Notes: generated by a model not told the origin, from the letters alone. Shown: positions 11,168 to 20,950, numbered from the stretch's first letter. The stretch: 64,000 nucleotides of DNA from Bathynomus jamesi (GCA_023014485.1 JAJOZX010002577.1:258501-322500), one strand, 5' to 3'. Numbers and translations are program-made.

Positions 11168-11190
11168 TTATTTATTTATTTATTTATTTT
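11098..11190. repeat. (TA)n followed by (TTTA)n
   Basis: ta runs with single-base breaks pass into tttat repeats at 11160-11190. This forms the 5' edge of the CR1-A fragment and the edge of the next palindrome. Confidence 0.95.
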
Positions 11191-11485
11191 ATACACAGAC
11201 CGTACATGGAACAAGGAACTCTTCTGGAAAAATTAAATCCACTATAGTCCTAATAAGTAATGGTAAATGACAAATACTATAGTTTTTTTTTTCAGGATGG
11301 AAGCCCAACGTGGGAACGGGTCACTAGCAAAGAGGCCCCAGCTTCCCTCACCAGCTACCTGGTAAGCAGATAGCTGGCGAGGGAAACTATATTTTGGGGC
11401 CTCTTTGCTAGTGACCCATTGTTCCATGCACGGTCTGTGTGTAACATAAAAGTTTCTCAAGGGACCATTCTGAGTTGTAGCATAT
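11191..11485. repeat. Nested palindromic terminal-repeat element
   Basis: The outer arms (cacagaccgtacatggaaca at 11195 and its near complement ending at 11440) enclose an inner hairpin. In the inner hairpin, the words gtcactagcaaagaggcccc near 11320 and the complement ending near 11416 pair around a ctgg/ccag-rich centre. The shoulder at 11441-11485 matches 8409-8460 in inverted orientation. It resembles PLE-type terminal repeats, but no coding part is present. Confidence 0.6.
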
Positions 11486-11499
11486 ATGCAATATATATA

Positions 11500-11630
11500 T
11501 ATAAAAGCCGAAGTTAAATGACTATAGTTCTGCGTACAAATTAAACATACCATTGATGATTGGAGTTTCCGAAACATCTGATATTACATCTTCATAATGT
11601 TGACGTGGGCGTTGATCATCCTTTTTATCC

Positions 11631-11633
<3 letters not shown>
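11500..11633 (+). mobile_element. Penelope-type terminal fragment, decayed hammerhead-like core
   Basis: Plus-strand counterpart of 9470-9600. The core has drifted: CUGAUGA has become UUGAUGA, GUC has become AUC and stem II is shortened, so this copy is unlikely to be a working ribozyme. It ends against a (TA)n tract at 11631. Confidence 0.6.
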
Positions 11634-11682
<49 letters not shown>

Positions 11683-12292
11683 CTTAAGAATAATCTGTAA
11701 GCTGTGTAATTATAGTCATTGGGTAACTGTTTTATTCATAAACTTCTATTTTATGCGTCTTGCTGTACTGACTCGCATCCTATTCCCGATGCAAAATACT
11801 GTAGGTTCATTTCATTTTATGTAAAGTTGCGGGAACAACCTAGAAAGGAATTTGAATTTCTATCACAATTTCTTTCATTGGTTTTTATCTGGCAAAATGT
11901 TTACGTCAAATTAAGTTAAGGGACCTCCTTCTCCCAACCACCTCCGGTCCTTCGAGTTACTCCTTTTTCGAAGAATTCTTAGCGTTTGACCAAAAACTCG
12001 TCCTTGAATACGTTTGAACAGCCGAGAGTCGTCCATATAATTCTTCCTTTCTTTTTCTGATTTTTGTAATTGGACGAAAACGTTCCTTTCGTTGCGTAGA
12101 TTGTATTTTAAGGAGAATTTTGGACCTCGAACAATGCGCGGCTTAGTCGATAAACCACAGGAAATGTTGCACCATTTTGCGTTAAGTGGGTACTATTTAA
12201 AGTCAACCTTATATGTAGTAGCTCCTGCGTCGATATCGCCTTGCGCGTATTTATACTGTACGTATACAATAAGGTCGTATAAATTGTGTAGA

Positions 12293-12328
<36 letters not shown>

Positions 12329-13435
12329 TTTTAAACTCTCAAATGTTTGTTTCATTCCCTTGAAATCCCTAATTGAAAAGACATTAAAGAGATTACAGCC
12401 AATTGAGATTAAAGGGATCAGTCATTTGTAGAATCCTCATTAAGTGTTTCCTTATTAACCAAAATTAATTCTGGTCCTTTCTCATCGTTGAAATTCACAC
12501 ACGAGTTTCAGACTCTTTTCAGTATCGTCTTCAGGAGAGCTCCTGAATGCTGTAATTCGTTTCATTTAATACGCTTGGGCATGAATCTGCCCACGGACTA
12601 GGTTGTTGCATTGAGAGGTATTTTAAGCAAATTAGTTACCAGCATCAACGCGCATCAGTCTATTTAATTAGGCTATTTCTACGCTACTTATACGAGATAG
12701 CGATAGTGTTCATTGTCCAGCGATAGTGTCCATCGTCCAGCGATAGTGCTCTTAGCGTCTCCTTCCTGCGTAGAAAAAAAATTATGTATCCTCTAAAGTT
12801 ATTTCAAATTAAAGACATTAATTACATTTTATGCTGGGGGGGATTAAAGAAAATATAATCGTAAATTATTGATAATTCGCTGCAGTTTCTTTTGGAACAC
12901 CCTTATGCAGCTACTTTAAACTAGTCCTATCATTGGCACTCTACATGCCTGCGTGTACGCGTTTACCGAGCTCAGTGAGATCATTGGCTGTAGGATAAAA
13001 ATTTATTAGGTTTAATTTCCCGAAGAGAAAACATATTTTTGATCTGGAATACTGAAGAAGAGTTTGTTTAAAGAAAACATTGTAGAAATGAAGAGTTCAA
13101 ATTCTTCAGCCGTTGAACTTGAACGATACATTTCATCAAAATAAAAGCTTCTCCCGAGCCCCAAACTTTCTCCAGTGTACGCCATTTTAAAAGGTACCTA
13201 AACTGAAAAATAAAGTGTATATACAATGTTCCTTTAAAGGACTGTATATTTTTATGTATGAGGCCCGTAGTAAAATTGCATTTATCTATCTCCGTTTAAA
13301 TTATACAGAAATACATGGAGAACCATCGTGATAAAATATGTTGTTAATTTTCACCGTTTCTTAAGAACGTGCTCATATTTTGATAATCTTGGATTCGAAT
13401 CTCGTCTCGAACTACTTCAGATTTTAATAAGTGCT
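11634..13435. other. Intergenic sequence with simple repeats
   Basis: It begins with (TA)n (to about 11681). A T-run occurs at 12296-12324. A short minisatellite of about 20-bp units (gcgatagtgtncatngtcca, three copies) lies at 12696-12755. The remainder is AT-rich with no supported frame. Confidence 0.6.
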
Positions 13436-13526
13436 TTTCTTCCTCGGTGGGATAAGTGGGGCGAGTTCCGGGAAAAGACGTAGGTCTCCTCCGTCGGGTT
13501 ACGATTCAACCCAGTTTCAACTAGTA
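13436..13526 (+). repeat. Possible tRNA-derived SINE fragment
   Basis: A segment with an A-box-like gtgggataagtgg and a B-box-like gggttacgattcaaccc precedes a (taa)n tail at 13524-13540. The boxes are imperfect and only one copy is seen, so this is tentative. Confidence 0.3.
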
Positions 13527-14290
13527 ATAATAATAATAATGAGTAAAAAGGTCCAGAAACTGATACAGAACTCGGGCCAACGAATGCCGTCAATTGCTCC
13601 AACTCCTCTTTTAGCAATATCGGGATTCGAACTCCCGCCCTCAGTGTCTTCACCTCTCTCACTGGGAAACGGTGTTACCAGTGGTGTAGTGCTAAATAAA
13701 GAAGTGAGGGAACGCATTTTGAAAGTGTTACTCAGATGCGGGGGGGACAATGGCGAGCGCGGCGAGCCCATACAGCTGGGGGTCCGGGGGTACTGTAAGC
13801 CCCCCGGGAAATCTTTTGAAATCTGACCAATTTCAGGGATATTTTGAGGTCATACGCACTGGATATTAGGATATATTCCAAGGTTGAAGATGCAGTATTT
13901 CCAATGTCATTAGATATACGACATCCAGTACGATCAATAAAAATAGCTAACAACTGGTTTGATTAACTAAAAAAAAAGTTAACAACTGGAATGATTAACT
14001 AAAAAAAAGTTAACAACTGGTACGCCGTGGTGACTGTTTCACCAGATCTTTATAGGCTAGCATTGCCTCAGTCGAAGCTAAAAGAAATGAAACAGTTAAT
14101 GATTCTTTCTCATATTTCTTCTATGGGTGGGAATTAAAATTTCATGACGTTAGAGATTTGTAAGTTCGGATTTATTTGAAATAGTGAGGGAACGCCGTTC
14201 CGTCTACCAAAAAAAGTAAGGGAACGCCGTTCCCACGCGTTCCCACAGCACTACACCACTGGGTGTTACCCACTGAGACACGGTCGCTGG
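13527..14290 (-). repeat. tRNA SINE (family B), split by a hAT insertion
   Basis: The SINE occupies 13527-13678 and 14262-14290. The minus strand shows gtgtctcagtgggtaacacc (A box region), gaagacactgagggcgggag, the B box gagttcgaatcccg, then the family body (ggcattcgttggcccgag, cagtttctggacc). Copies at 33315, 39932, 51588 and 55682 share these words. A hAT at 13679-14261 separates the first 30 or so bases from the rest. Confidence 0.8.
13679..14261. mobile_element. Non-autonomous hAT element with intact 8-bp TSD
   Basis: Ends cagtggtgtagtgct / agcactacaccactg form inverted repeats, and ggtgttac is duplicated exactly on both sides (13671-13678 and 14262-14269). An 8-bp duplication with CAGTG..CACTG ends is diagnostic of the hAT superfamily. 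The interior lacks a transposase; it holds a G-rich block near 13738-13806 and about three copies of a 30-bp unit containing gttaacaactgg (13948-14020). Subterminal gtgagggaacgc words recur near the right end in both orientations. Confidence 0.9.
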
Positions 14291-15175
14291 CTTGATTAAA
14301 TTCGGGTGACGAAGCTACTTCCCGAAGATCATCCGATCGTACTCATTTCATACTGATCTTTCGAACTTTGAACTCGAGAACGTCAAAATTTAAAACTTAA
14401 TTTAAAATGTAAATTTAGTTACGTGAACTAGAAGTCATTAAAGATGATTAGAGGCGATTTGTAAACGCAACGTTTTCACCATTTATTAGACGCGTTCGAA
14501 TCCTGATGATTCTAGTAATGATAATAGTTAGACCAATGAGCCGCATTATTTGGCCTGAGCCACTCGAGATCGATGAAGCTCGACGTTTTCCATTCGAGTT
14601 TTCGTTTCAGACATTGAACGTAGTGAGGCACGAATTAGCGTAGGTTCTATCGCGGGTGTTTCTCAGCACTCACGCGGGAGATGCTGCCAAAGTACTCGGA
14701 AGAATTTTTTTTTCTTTCTCATCGGTGTCGGGTAAATTATTTCACGCGCGTTTCGTATTGCGGACTGAGTTTCTGTTTTGTTTATCCCGCAACTGTCTCT
14801 TCCTGAGCCTAGTATAGCTATATGGTATGGTATGTGTCTGTATACCCAAGAAGTTTGGGTATTTTGTAAGCGTCATGTTTTACCTTCGCCTTTTCACGTT
14901 TTTACTTATTGATTAAAACAAATTGTAATGATTCCGTTTATAAATTCAGGTTTTACGGTATTTCTGAGCATCGTGCGCGGACCCTTTCGTCAGAAATTTT
15001 GCCATGACCCGAATGTGACCTGACCCTGATCATTTTTATCGAAGAAGATCGAATCGCGTCTTAGAAAATGAGAAATAAGTTTCCCGACGGCGGTCGTAAT
15101 TGCAGTAAAAGAAGGTTCTCAATTACGAGAGAACATTAAAGGAAATTGTGTTTATTATTACAAAAGGAAGAAATG
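14291..15175. other. Intergenic sequence, no gene seen
   Basis: It includes a short stretch of SINE-B body (about 14530-14570, with gagccgcattatttggcctg). Otherwise nothing is recognisable. Confidence 0.6.
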
Positions 15176-15195
15176 AGAGAGAGAGAGAGAGAGTT
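15176..15195. repeat. (GA)n at the 3' edge of CR1-B
   Basis: On the minus strand this is a (TC)n tract directly after the LINE tail. Confidence 0.9.
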
Positions 15196-16960
15196 ACAAG
15201 GAGGAGTTACAAGGAAAAGAAGTACCTCAAAAGGCCTTGCGGCCCATACCGAGGAGGTACCAATGGCAACGGGTGCCACGGAAAATTTTCTATACACCCA
15301 AAGAGTGTGCAAAATTTGGTCTAACCTTTTCTTGAACTGATCCACAGAGGAACTGTTCACAACTTCCGAAGGTAACCTGTTCCATGTGTCACAGATCTTA
15401 TACGTAACGTAATTCCCACACACACTAGTCCTAAACCGTTTCAAATCCAACTTCCAACCATTGTTGCGAGTTGGGTTATCATTTAAACTAAACATACTTC
15501 TAAAATCGACATCGTTGAACCCTCGTAAGAGCTTGAAAACCTCGATCAGTTGACCGCGCAGCCTCCGAGTTTCAAGCGAAAACAAGTTCAGGGCGCGTAA
15601 CCGTCGATTGTAGCCCATATGCCTAACGGAAGGGATCAACTTTGTGGCCCTCGCCTGCACTCGCTCCAGCCTCTCAATATCTTTCCTGAGGGTGGGCGAC
15701 CAGAACTGCACAGCATACTCCAGGTACGGCCGAACAAGGAATTGTACAGTGAGAGCACAATCTCCTTGTTCCGAAACTGAAATTGCCTCCTGATATAACC
15801 CAATAGTTTCTGGGCTTTCTTTTCCACCTCTACACACTGTTTCGTAAACTTAAGGTCGCTGCTAATTAGCACACCCAAGTCCTTTTCTAAATCAGTCACC
15901 TCGATATTACTGCCCAACATCGAGTAGTCCGACTTGGGATTGGCGTAGCCAATGTGCATCACTTTGCATTTACCCAAGTTAAACGGCATTTGCCATTTTT
16001 CGGACCACTCTCCTATCCTACCTAGGTCCGCACGCAGTTCCTCGATCGCTTCGGGCGTCCCAACATTGGCCCCAAGCTTGGTGTCATCAGCGAATTTGGC
16101 GATCCGACTGACGATGCCACCGTCGATATCATTTATGTAAATGGTAAACAACAGTGGCCCCAAAACCGAACCCTGAGGACCCCCACTAGTGACCGAGGCC
16201 CAACCCGAACTAGCCCCTTTAATTACCACCCTCTGCCGCCTATTCCTCAGCCAGTTTTCAATCCACCTACCTATTTCCCCACCGATACCCAGCGCGCGCA
16301 CTTTCGCCATTAGCCGGCGGTGAGGTACCTTATCAAAGGCTTTCTGAAAGTCGAGATAAAGTATATCAATCGCCCTACTCTTATCGTACTCACTCAACAT
16401 GACGTGGAAAAACTCGAGCAAGTTGGTGGAGAGACACGACCTATGCCGTCTAAACCCATGTTGGGAGTCCCCAAGCAGCTTGTAGGAATCCAAATGGTCA
16501 ACGATTCTATCAGCTATTATCCTTTCTAATAATTTACCTACAACTGAAGTGAGACTAATAGGACGATAGTTCCCTGGACTTTCGTGATCCCCTTTCTTAA
16601 AGATAGGGGTCACGTTGGCCTCCCTCCAGTCACCAGGCACCTGGCCCATCTCCAACGATTTGTTGAAGACTGTAGCCAGGTGGGGAGCCACCTGTCGCGC
16701 ACTTCTCGCAAAACACTGGGGAGAAACTGGTCTGGCCCAGGAGCCTTAAACGCGCTCAGTTTGTATATTCTATGAGCAACGACTGTCGCGGTACATCTAA
16801 CACTATCCAGGCCAGCACCTTCGTGCCTCACAGCTGGCTCGGGGATGACGCGGGTATCCTCCCTGGTGAACACTCCCGCAAAGTACTCATTAAGCACATT
16901 AGCGATGTCCGCGTCGGAGGTCCGCAGAACGCCGCTTCCGTCCTTTAAAGGACCTATCAT
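15196..16960 (-). pseudogene. CR1-B reverse transcriptase and carboxy domain
   Basis: It reads in three successive frames. About 16960-16610 covers the linker and RT start (AFKAPGPDQFLPSVL). About 16691-15790 covers the RT body, with IFKKGDHESPGNYRPISLTS, the first catalytic block LDFQKAFDKVPH, GPQGSVLGPLLFTIYIND and the catalytic FADDTKLG (near 16080-16100). About 15770-15196 covers the thumb and carboxy region (NRRLRALNLFSLETRRLRGQ, TYKICDTWNRLPSEVV). The polymerase Asp residues are intact. The frameshifts near 16650 and 15780 prevent a single product. The last residues before the stop are encoded by the 3' tail and the (TC)n, giving SLSLSL. Confidence 0.92.
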
Positions 16961-18050
16961 GCTTCTAAGGGCTTTCTACTATTAACATAACTGAAGAACT
17001 CCTTAGGGTTCCCCTTGCAGAGGCTTGCCACCCGTAGTTCTTCGTTACGTTTCGCTAGCCTAACCTTCGCCTTCACTTCCCTACACAGGCGGACATACGC
17101 TTCAGTGTTCTCGTGGGAACGATTGGCCTTCGCCCTCCTATACGCTACTTTCCTATTTCGGATAGCCGAAGCGATGCCACGATTGAACCACTTAGGCTGC
17201 GTTGAAGCAGGGGTGACCGGTTTTGAGGGTATGGCAGCAGACTGCAGCACCATAAACTCATCCCGGAATGCACTCCACACTCCCTCAACATCGCCGCCAA
17301 CCTCTAACCCCATCTCTCCTACGCTATCCCTGAGGCTAACAAAGTTCGCCCGCCGGAGATCGAGCTTACTGCCTCTCGAGTTACTACGCTTCACCCGAGG
17401 GACGCACACACGGAACCTAATAAGACTGTGATCACTCCCGCCCAACGATTCGTCAACGGTGAGGCCAGTGACGAGGTTGTCTTCGGTCGTGAACACTAAG
17501 TCCAGAACGCTTTCGCCTCGTGTAGGCTCGTTGACCCACTGAGTGAGGAAGTTCTCATCAGCAAAGTCAACTAGCCTCCTCCCTTCAGCATCGGCAGTCC
17601 TGTTTTCCCACTTTATGCCGCGACAGTTGAAGTCTCCTAAAACTACACACACCCTATCCCCTAGCAGGCTACTGAGTTCGGTGTACAGGGCTGTATCCTC
17701 CTCGAGGAGGAGATGCGGAGGTCTGTACACCAAGATTAACCTATAGTTCGTCCCTCCCACGTTCAGATCGACGCCAAGCAGCTCCCGTTCCGACCGGAAC
17801 TGGCAGTCAACCGGACTCAACGTGTCCCTCACGTATATTAATACCCCACCCCCCTCCCCACGGGTGCGGTCTTTGCGAAACATTCTATACCCGGGAATTT
17901 CGAACTCCCCAACGTAGTCCCTACGATCAATATGAATCCAGGACTCGGTGATAGCAACGATATCCTGGTATTCTGATGCTAAGAGCGCCCGTAGCTCGCG
18001 AAACTTGTTCCTAATTGACCTAGCATTAAAAGCATTGCACGGAGGGAGCC
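16957..18050 (-). pseudogene. CR1-B endonuclease (APE-like)
   Basis: The minus-strand frame runs from about 18050 through an ATG at 17883. Catalytic motifs in order: FNARSIRNK, the ITESW glutamate, GGGVLIYV, YRPP, VVLGDFNCRG and GGSDHSLI. These match the APE-type nuclease that nicks target DNA for target-primed reverse transcription in non-LTR elements. After the nuclease the frame covers the linker (WFNRGIASAIRNRK, KEFFSYVNSRK) and then shifts. A stop codon at about 18054 separates it from the proline-rich segment. All main catalytic residues seem present, so decay here is by frame damage rather than by loss of catalytic residues. Confidence 0.9.
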
Positions 18051-18111
18051 TTCCCTATTCTGACCGCCCCCTAGCACGACCGTTTCCCGAACAGCCAGGG
18101 CTGTCGGGAGT

Positions 18112-18212
18112 CGAAGAGCCCCTCACTATTGCTGTTGGAGGGGGACTACCTGCTGGGGGAGGGGGACTAGCTGCTGGGGGAGGGGGACTAGCTGCTGGGG
18201 GAGGGGGACTAA
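18112..18212. repeat. 21-bp minisatellite encoding a Pro-rich segment
   Basis: About four copies of a 21-base unit (ctagctgctgggggaggggg and variants). On the minus strand they encode AASPPPP repeats upstream of the CR1-B endonuclease. It lies at the 5' edge of the element, against (GA)n. Confidence 0.9.
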
Positions 18213-18213
18213 C

Positions 18214-18217
<4 letters not shown>

Positions 18218-18282
<65 letters not shown>
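18218..18282. repeat. (GA)n at the 5' edge of CR1-B
   Basis: About 65 bases of ga repeat with one break, mirroring the (GA)n at the 3' edge of the LINE. Confidence 0.95.
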
Positions 18283-18285
<3 letters not shown>

Positions 18286-18479
18286 CACAGGTTCCGTTTC
18301 AGAGAAGTACCAAATTATTGTGATACTTCTCACGCGAGTCTTTCGAGAGGTACACCTTCGAGCTCTTCTTTGGGATCCCACCACCACACCCCCGTACGGG
18401 ACCCCCTTATTCTGGATTTCACGTTCAGGAAATAGTTCGTCGTTCCTGTTGTTAGTTACAGATTTAGTATCTGTACTAC
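18283..18479. other. Intergenic sequence, no gene seen
   Basis: Minus-strand frames here run on from the CR1-B leader through the (GA)n and show no motif of their own. Confidence 0.5.
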
Positions 18480-18660
18480 CATCCAAAGGAGCTATAGGAC
18501 GAAAGGGACCTAAAACTTGACGTGGGGACCCGAACCCCTACCTCGCCAAGGAAGACCGAGAAAAGCACTTTAATTCCTGAAATCTGAAGTCCAAGCCTAG
18601 ACTCGAACCCAGGATCTTCAAAATGATGGACCAGCGCTTCCCCATCAGTTTCGAGGCTCA
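18480..18660 (-). repeat. tRNA SINE (family C)
   Basis: The minus strand shows a B box (gggttcgagtctagg), a shared body (gatttcaggaattaaagtgc, gtcttccttgg) and an accurate ggggttcgggtcccc near the 3' part. The copy at 44165-44345 shares head and body. The A-box region (gaagcgctggtcca) is weak here. Confidence 0.65.
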
Positions 18661-18856
18661 TCTTGAAGTAAAGAATGGGGGTGTTTCTATCGACATTAAA
18701 GGCTTGATTTTGTCACGACCGGAAGGAAGCGAGATCGAAGCATACCAGAAGAGAATGTCGGTTGTGAATGCTTGGAAACAGGAGGTGATGGGGGTGACAC
18801 AGTGCTTCTCGTGATGTCTGCTTCTTATTATTATCTGAAAAAATTATATATATATA

Positions 18857-18993
18857 TGAGCGGTTTGAGGGTGGTAGAAGAAGTCACAGATAAGAAATGG
18901 AGTTATATTCTGTTACGTTTTGTGCCAAAACGTAACGGAATATAACTCCATCTCTTATCTGTGTCTTTTTCTACCATCCTCAAACCGTTCATT
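18857..18993. repeat. Palindrome between (TA)n and (CA)n
   Basis: About 65-base arms (18857-18921 and 18928-18993; word cggtttgagggtggtagaag) with a few mismatches. TA-rich sequence lies on the left and a (CA)n/(TA)n patch on the right at 19010-19033. No ribozyme-like core is visible. Confidence 0.8.
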
Positions 18994-19033
18994 TGTCTAT
19001 ATGGATAACACACACACACACACATATATATAT

Positions 19034-19642
19034 TAGGTTTTCCCCTTCTTAGTTTCGTGCCAACTTTTTTCTTCCTTTTAAGTAAAATTATAGTGTTCGT
19101 TGTTCGATGGCCACCATTAATTACGAAAGAACATTATCGTGGGCATTCTTTCCGCCCTTCTCACCAGTGCTCAACCCACGAAAAGATCTCAATAATGATT
19201 TTCCCTCGAGTGGGCTCACACTGGTCTCGGTCGGAAGCATTTATACCCTCGTAGTTCCTTTCTGTACCCGTCGCATATATCCACCCGTCGATCCGTGCTC
19301 CATTAACGGTCGAGGGCACGAAGGGGCTCGGGCCCGATGACGGATCTGGATGAGGATCTTCGACACCGCGGCGGAAATAGGAAGCTGAGAGAGAGGGAGC
19401 GAGAGGACTCTTTCTTTCTCTTCCGGTTTTGTTTCCTCCCTCGAGAGAGGTGAGGGCGGTGTTAGGTTTCGTTTACGTGCCTTCGGGTCGTGGTTCGAAC
19501 ATTTTGAGGAAGCTGACGTTGTTCCACTTCCGCTCTTCCTGCTCTTACGATTATAACGTGACAATCTTTTGACGATATTGTGGCGACTCAGAAAAAAATA
19601 TATAAAAAAAAGTATATATACTGTATATATGTATATATACAC

Positions 19643-19652
<10 letters not shown>
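19034..19652. other. Intergenic sequence, no gene seen
   Basis: The frames present are short and partly built from TA repeats; no motif is recognised. Confidence 0.6.

Positions 19653-19679
<27 letters not shown>
19653..19679. repeat. (TA)n microsatellite
   Basis: Pure ta run next to the following palindrome, preceded by gt-rich sequence. Confidence 0.95.
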
Positions 19680-19714
19680 GAATGAATGATACAAAACCAC
19701 AAGGAAAGAAAAAT

Positions 19715-19760
19715 GTTCCCAAGGCCTTTCGTGCATTCAGAAGTACACCTCGTCAGGGAA
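19715..19760 (-). ncRNA. Hammerhead ribozyme-like motif
   Basis: The minus strand has UUCC, CUGACGA, one G, stem II (a GUGUA-type strand pairing with a UGCAC-type strand), GAAA and AGGCCU U, then GGGAAC. AGGCCU is self-complementary (stem III in a dimer), and UUCC/GGGA gives a short stem I. The same single extra base before stem II occurs in every motif of this kind in the window. Confidence 0.45.
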
Positions 19761-19806
19761 TTCCCTGACGAGGTGTACTTCTGAATACACGAAAGACCTT
19801 GGAATC
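19761..19806 (+). ncRNA. Hammerhead-like motif, opposite arm
   Basis: The mirror copy of the left-arm motif. CUGACGA, stem II and GAAA are intact, and stem I is good (AAUUCC with GGAAUC, five pairs). The stem III word is AGACCU, which is no longer self-complementary. It is probably weaker than its partner. Confidence 0.4.
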
Positions 19807-19979
19807 ATTTTTCTTTTTCCTTGTGAGTTTGCATCATTCATTTATCATTCATTCATTTCACGTGTTTAATCGTGAAATTCATCCCATATTATATATATAT
19901 ATAACTTGGTTGAATGGTTTGTTCTTAGGGAAGCGTAGCTTAGCGAGGAATAGGAGGACGAAAAGATGGTACATGTTTA

Positions 19980-20024
19980 TTAACAGACGTTTCGGAAAAA
20001 TTCTATTTCCATCATCAGTGCTAA
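19980..20024 (-). ncRNA. Hammerhead ribozyme-like motif, left PLE arm
   Basis: The minus strand has UUAGCA, CUGAUGA, U, stem II (GGAAA with UUUCC), GAAACGUC and UGUUAA. UUAGCA and UGUUAA pair over six positions as stem I, and ACGU can form stem III between two molecules. The motif lies downstream of the GIY-YIG frame, where PLE terminal repeats are known to carry hammerheads. Confidence 0.65.
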
Positions 20025-20359
20025 AAAGTTTAAAAACAAATAGAAATAAATAAGTATAATAAATAAAAATGAACAATAAATTAAAATGGCGCAACAATTA
20101 GCGAGAATTAATAGTAAGTTACAATATATATTAAATTAGAAGATTAAAAATTAAATGATATAAAGTATAAAAGTATGGACAATAAGTAAAATATAAAACG
20201 GTTTAGGTGAAACAGAATTGAAGGGTTTCTTACCAAATTGTTAACGTAATGAGAGACTAATTGTACAGAAGATTGGGAATGGTTGCCTGTTGAAAGAATT
20301 CCATATTAGAAAGATGGAGTCGGGCGGAGTGATGGTGGATTTCTCTTGAGTTTGAGAGT

Positions 20360-20950
20360 TTATTTGGCAATGTTTAAATTGAAAGCGGAATTGTAATCGT
20401 TGAGGGTTGGCTGGATACTGAGGATATAAAGGGACTCAAGTATGCGGAGGTCGATTAGTTGGTTGGCTGAATTAATGATTTTGAAATTGGAGGAAAGTAA
20501 CGGGTGGTTGTGAAGGTGGCAGTGATCCCTTATTGCTGATTTGGAGGGTTTGTTCAAGGGCTATGAAGTTCTTGTAGAAATCCCACGATGCTCGTCCACT
20601 CTTGTTTGATATTGGCGATGGTACTGCCAATATAGTTCGCTTTGCAGCGAACACAATTAAAAGCGTAGATAGTGGACGAAGCAAGTGGCTGGGGTGTTTT
20701 TTCTTTATGGTTGAGGTAAGATTTGATACTATTATTGGTGAAAGCGAAATGAAATTTAATTTGGGGGTAAAGCGGGGTGAGTAAGAGACGGAGTTCTGAA
20801 AGTATTTTGTGGCTAATGTGGTCGTAATAGGGGAATGAAAAATATTGTACGTCTTTTTTTTGACAGTGGGAACTTTAAGGGGGGGGGTTGATAAATATTA
20901 TTAGAAAGTTTCTGGTTAAAGATTGTAACAGATGTTTTGGGAAAGAGTTA
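20360..20950 (-). pseudogene. PLE GIY-YIG endonuclease region, left arm
   Basis: Minus-strand copy of the protein described for the right arm, ending at the same stop (20360). A one-base deletion in the segment after the YIGST motif (near 20620), plus a longer homopolymer near 20880, shift the frame, so this arm is broken. Confidence 0.8.

Larger units (their letters stand above)
15196..18217 (-). mobile_element. CR1-B LINE, nearly full length
   Basis: Minus-strand order: a proline-rich leader, an apurinic-like endonuclease, a reverse transcriptase, a carboxy domain and a short 3' tail. The tail ends cttttccttgtaac...cttgtaac before (TC)n. The element is about 3.0 kb, and (GA)n lies at both ends (15176-15195 and 18218-18282). 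Copies of its last 75-85 bases recur inside (GA)n at 31.7 kb and 58.8 kb. Motif content and the vertebrate-CR1-like carboxy region (RPYLEYAVQFWSP...LERVQARATKLI) place it in or near the CR1 clade. At least four frameshifts or stops make it non-functional. Confidence 0.9.
19690..19830. repeat. Palindromic Penelope-type terminal sequence
   Basis: Arms of about 65 bases meet at gaattc (19758-19763). Words are caaggcctttcgtg on the left and cacgaaagaccttgg on the right. Layout and flanking (TA)n match the palindrome at 7620-7750, but the sequence is a different family. Confidence 0.7.

Noticed and set aside
18055..18486. Single protein from 18486 through the Ser-Leu and Pro-rich repeats
   Set aside because: The Ser-Leu stretch is (GA)n translation, and the upstream part lies outside the LINE. 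Only the Pro-rich end could belong to CR1-B.
18857..18993. Hammerhead in the 18.9-kb palindrome (and in 8461-8580)
   Set aside because: No CUGANGA or GAAA core in a usable arrangement was found on either strand.
20602..20784. Plus-strand frame inside the left PLE arm as a gene
   Set aside because: It is the antisense of the GIY-YIG region and mirrors the minus-strand frame at 21153-21353. Both are shadows.
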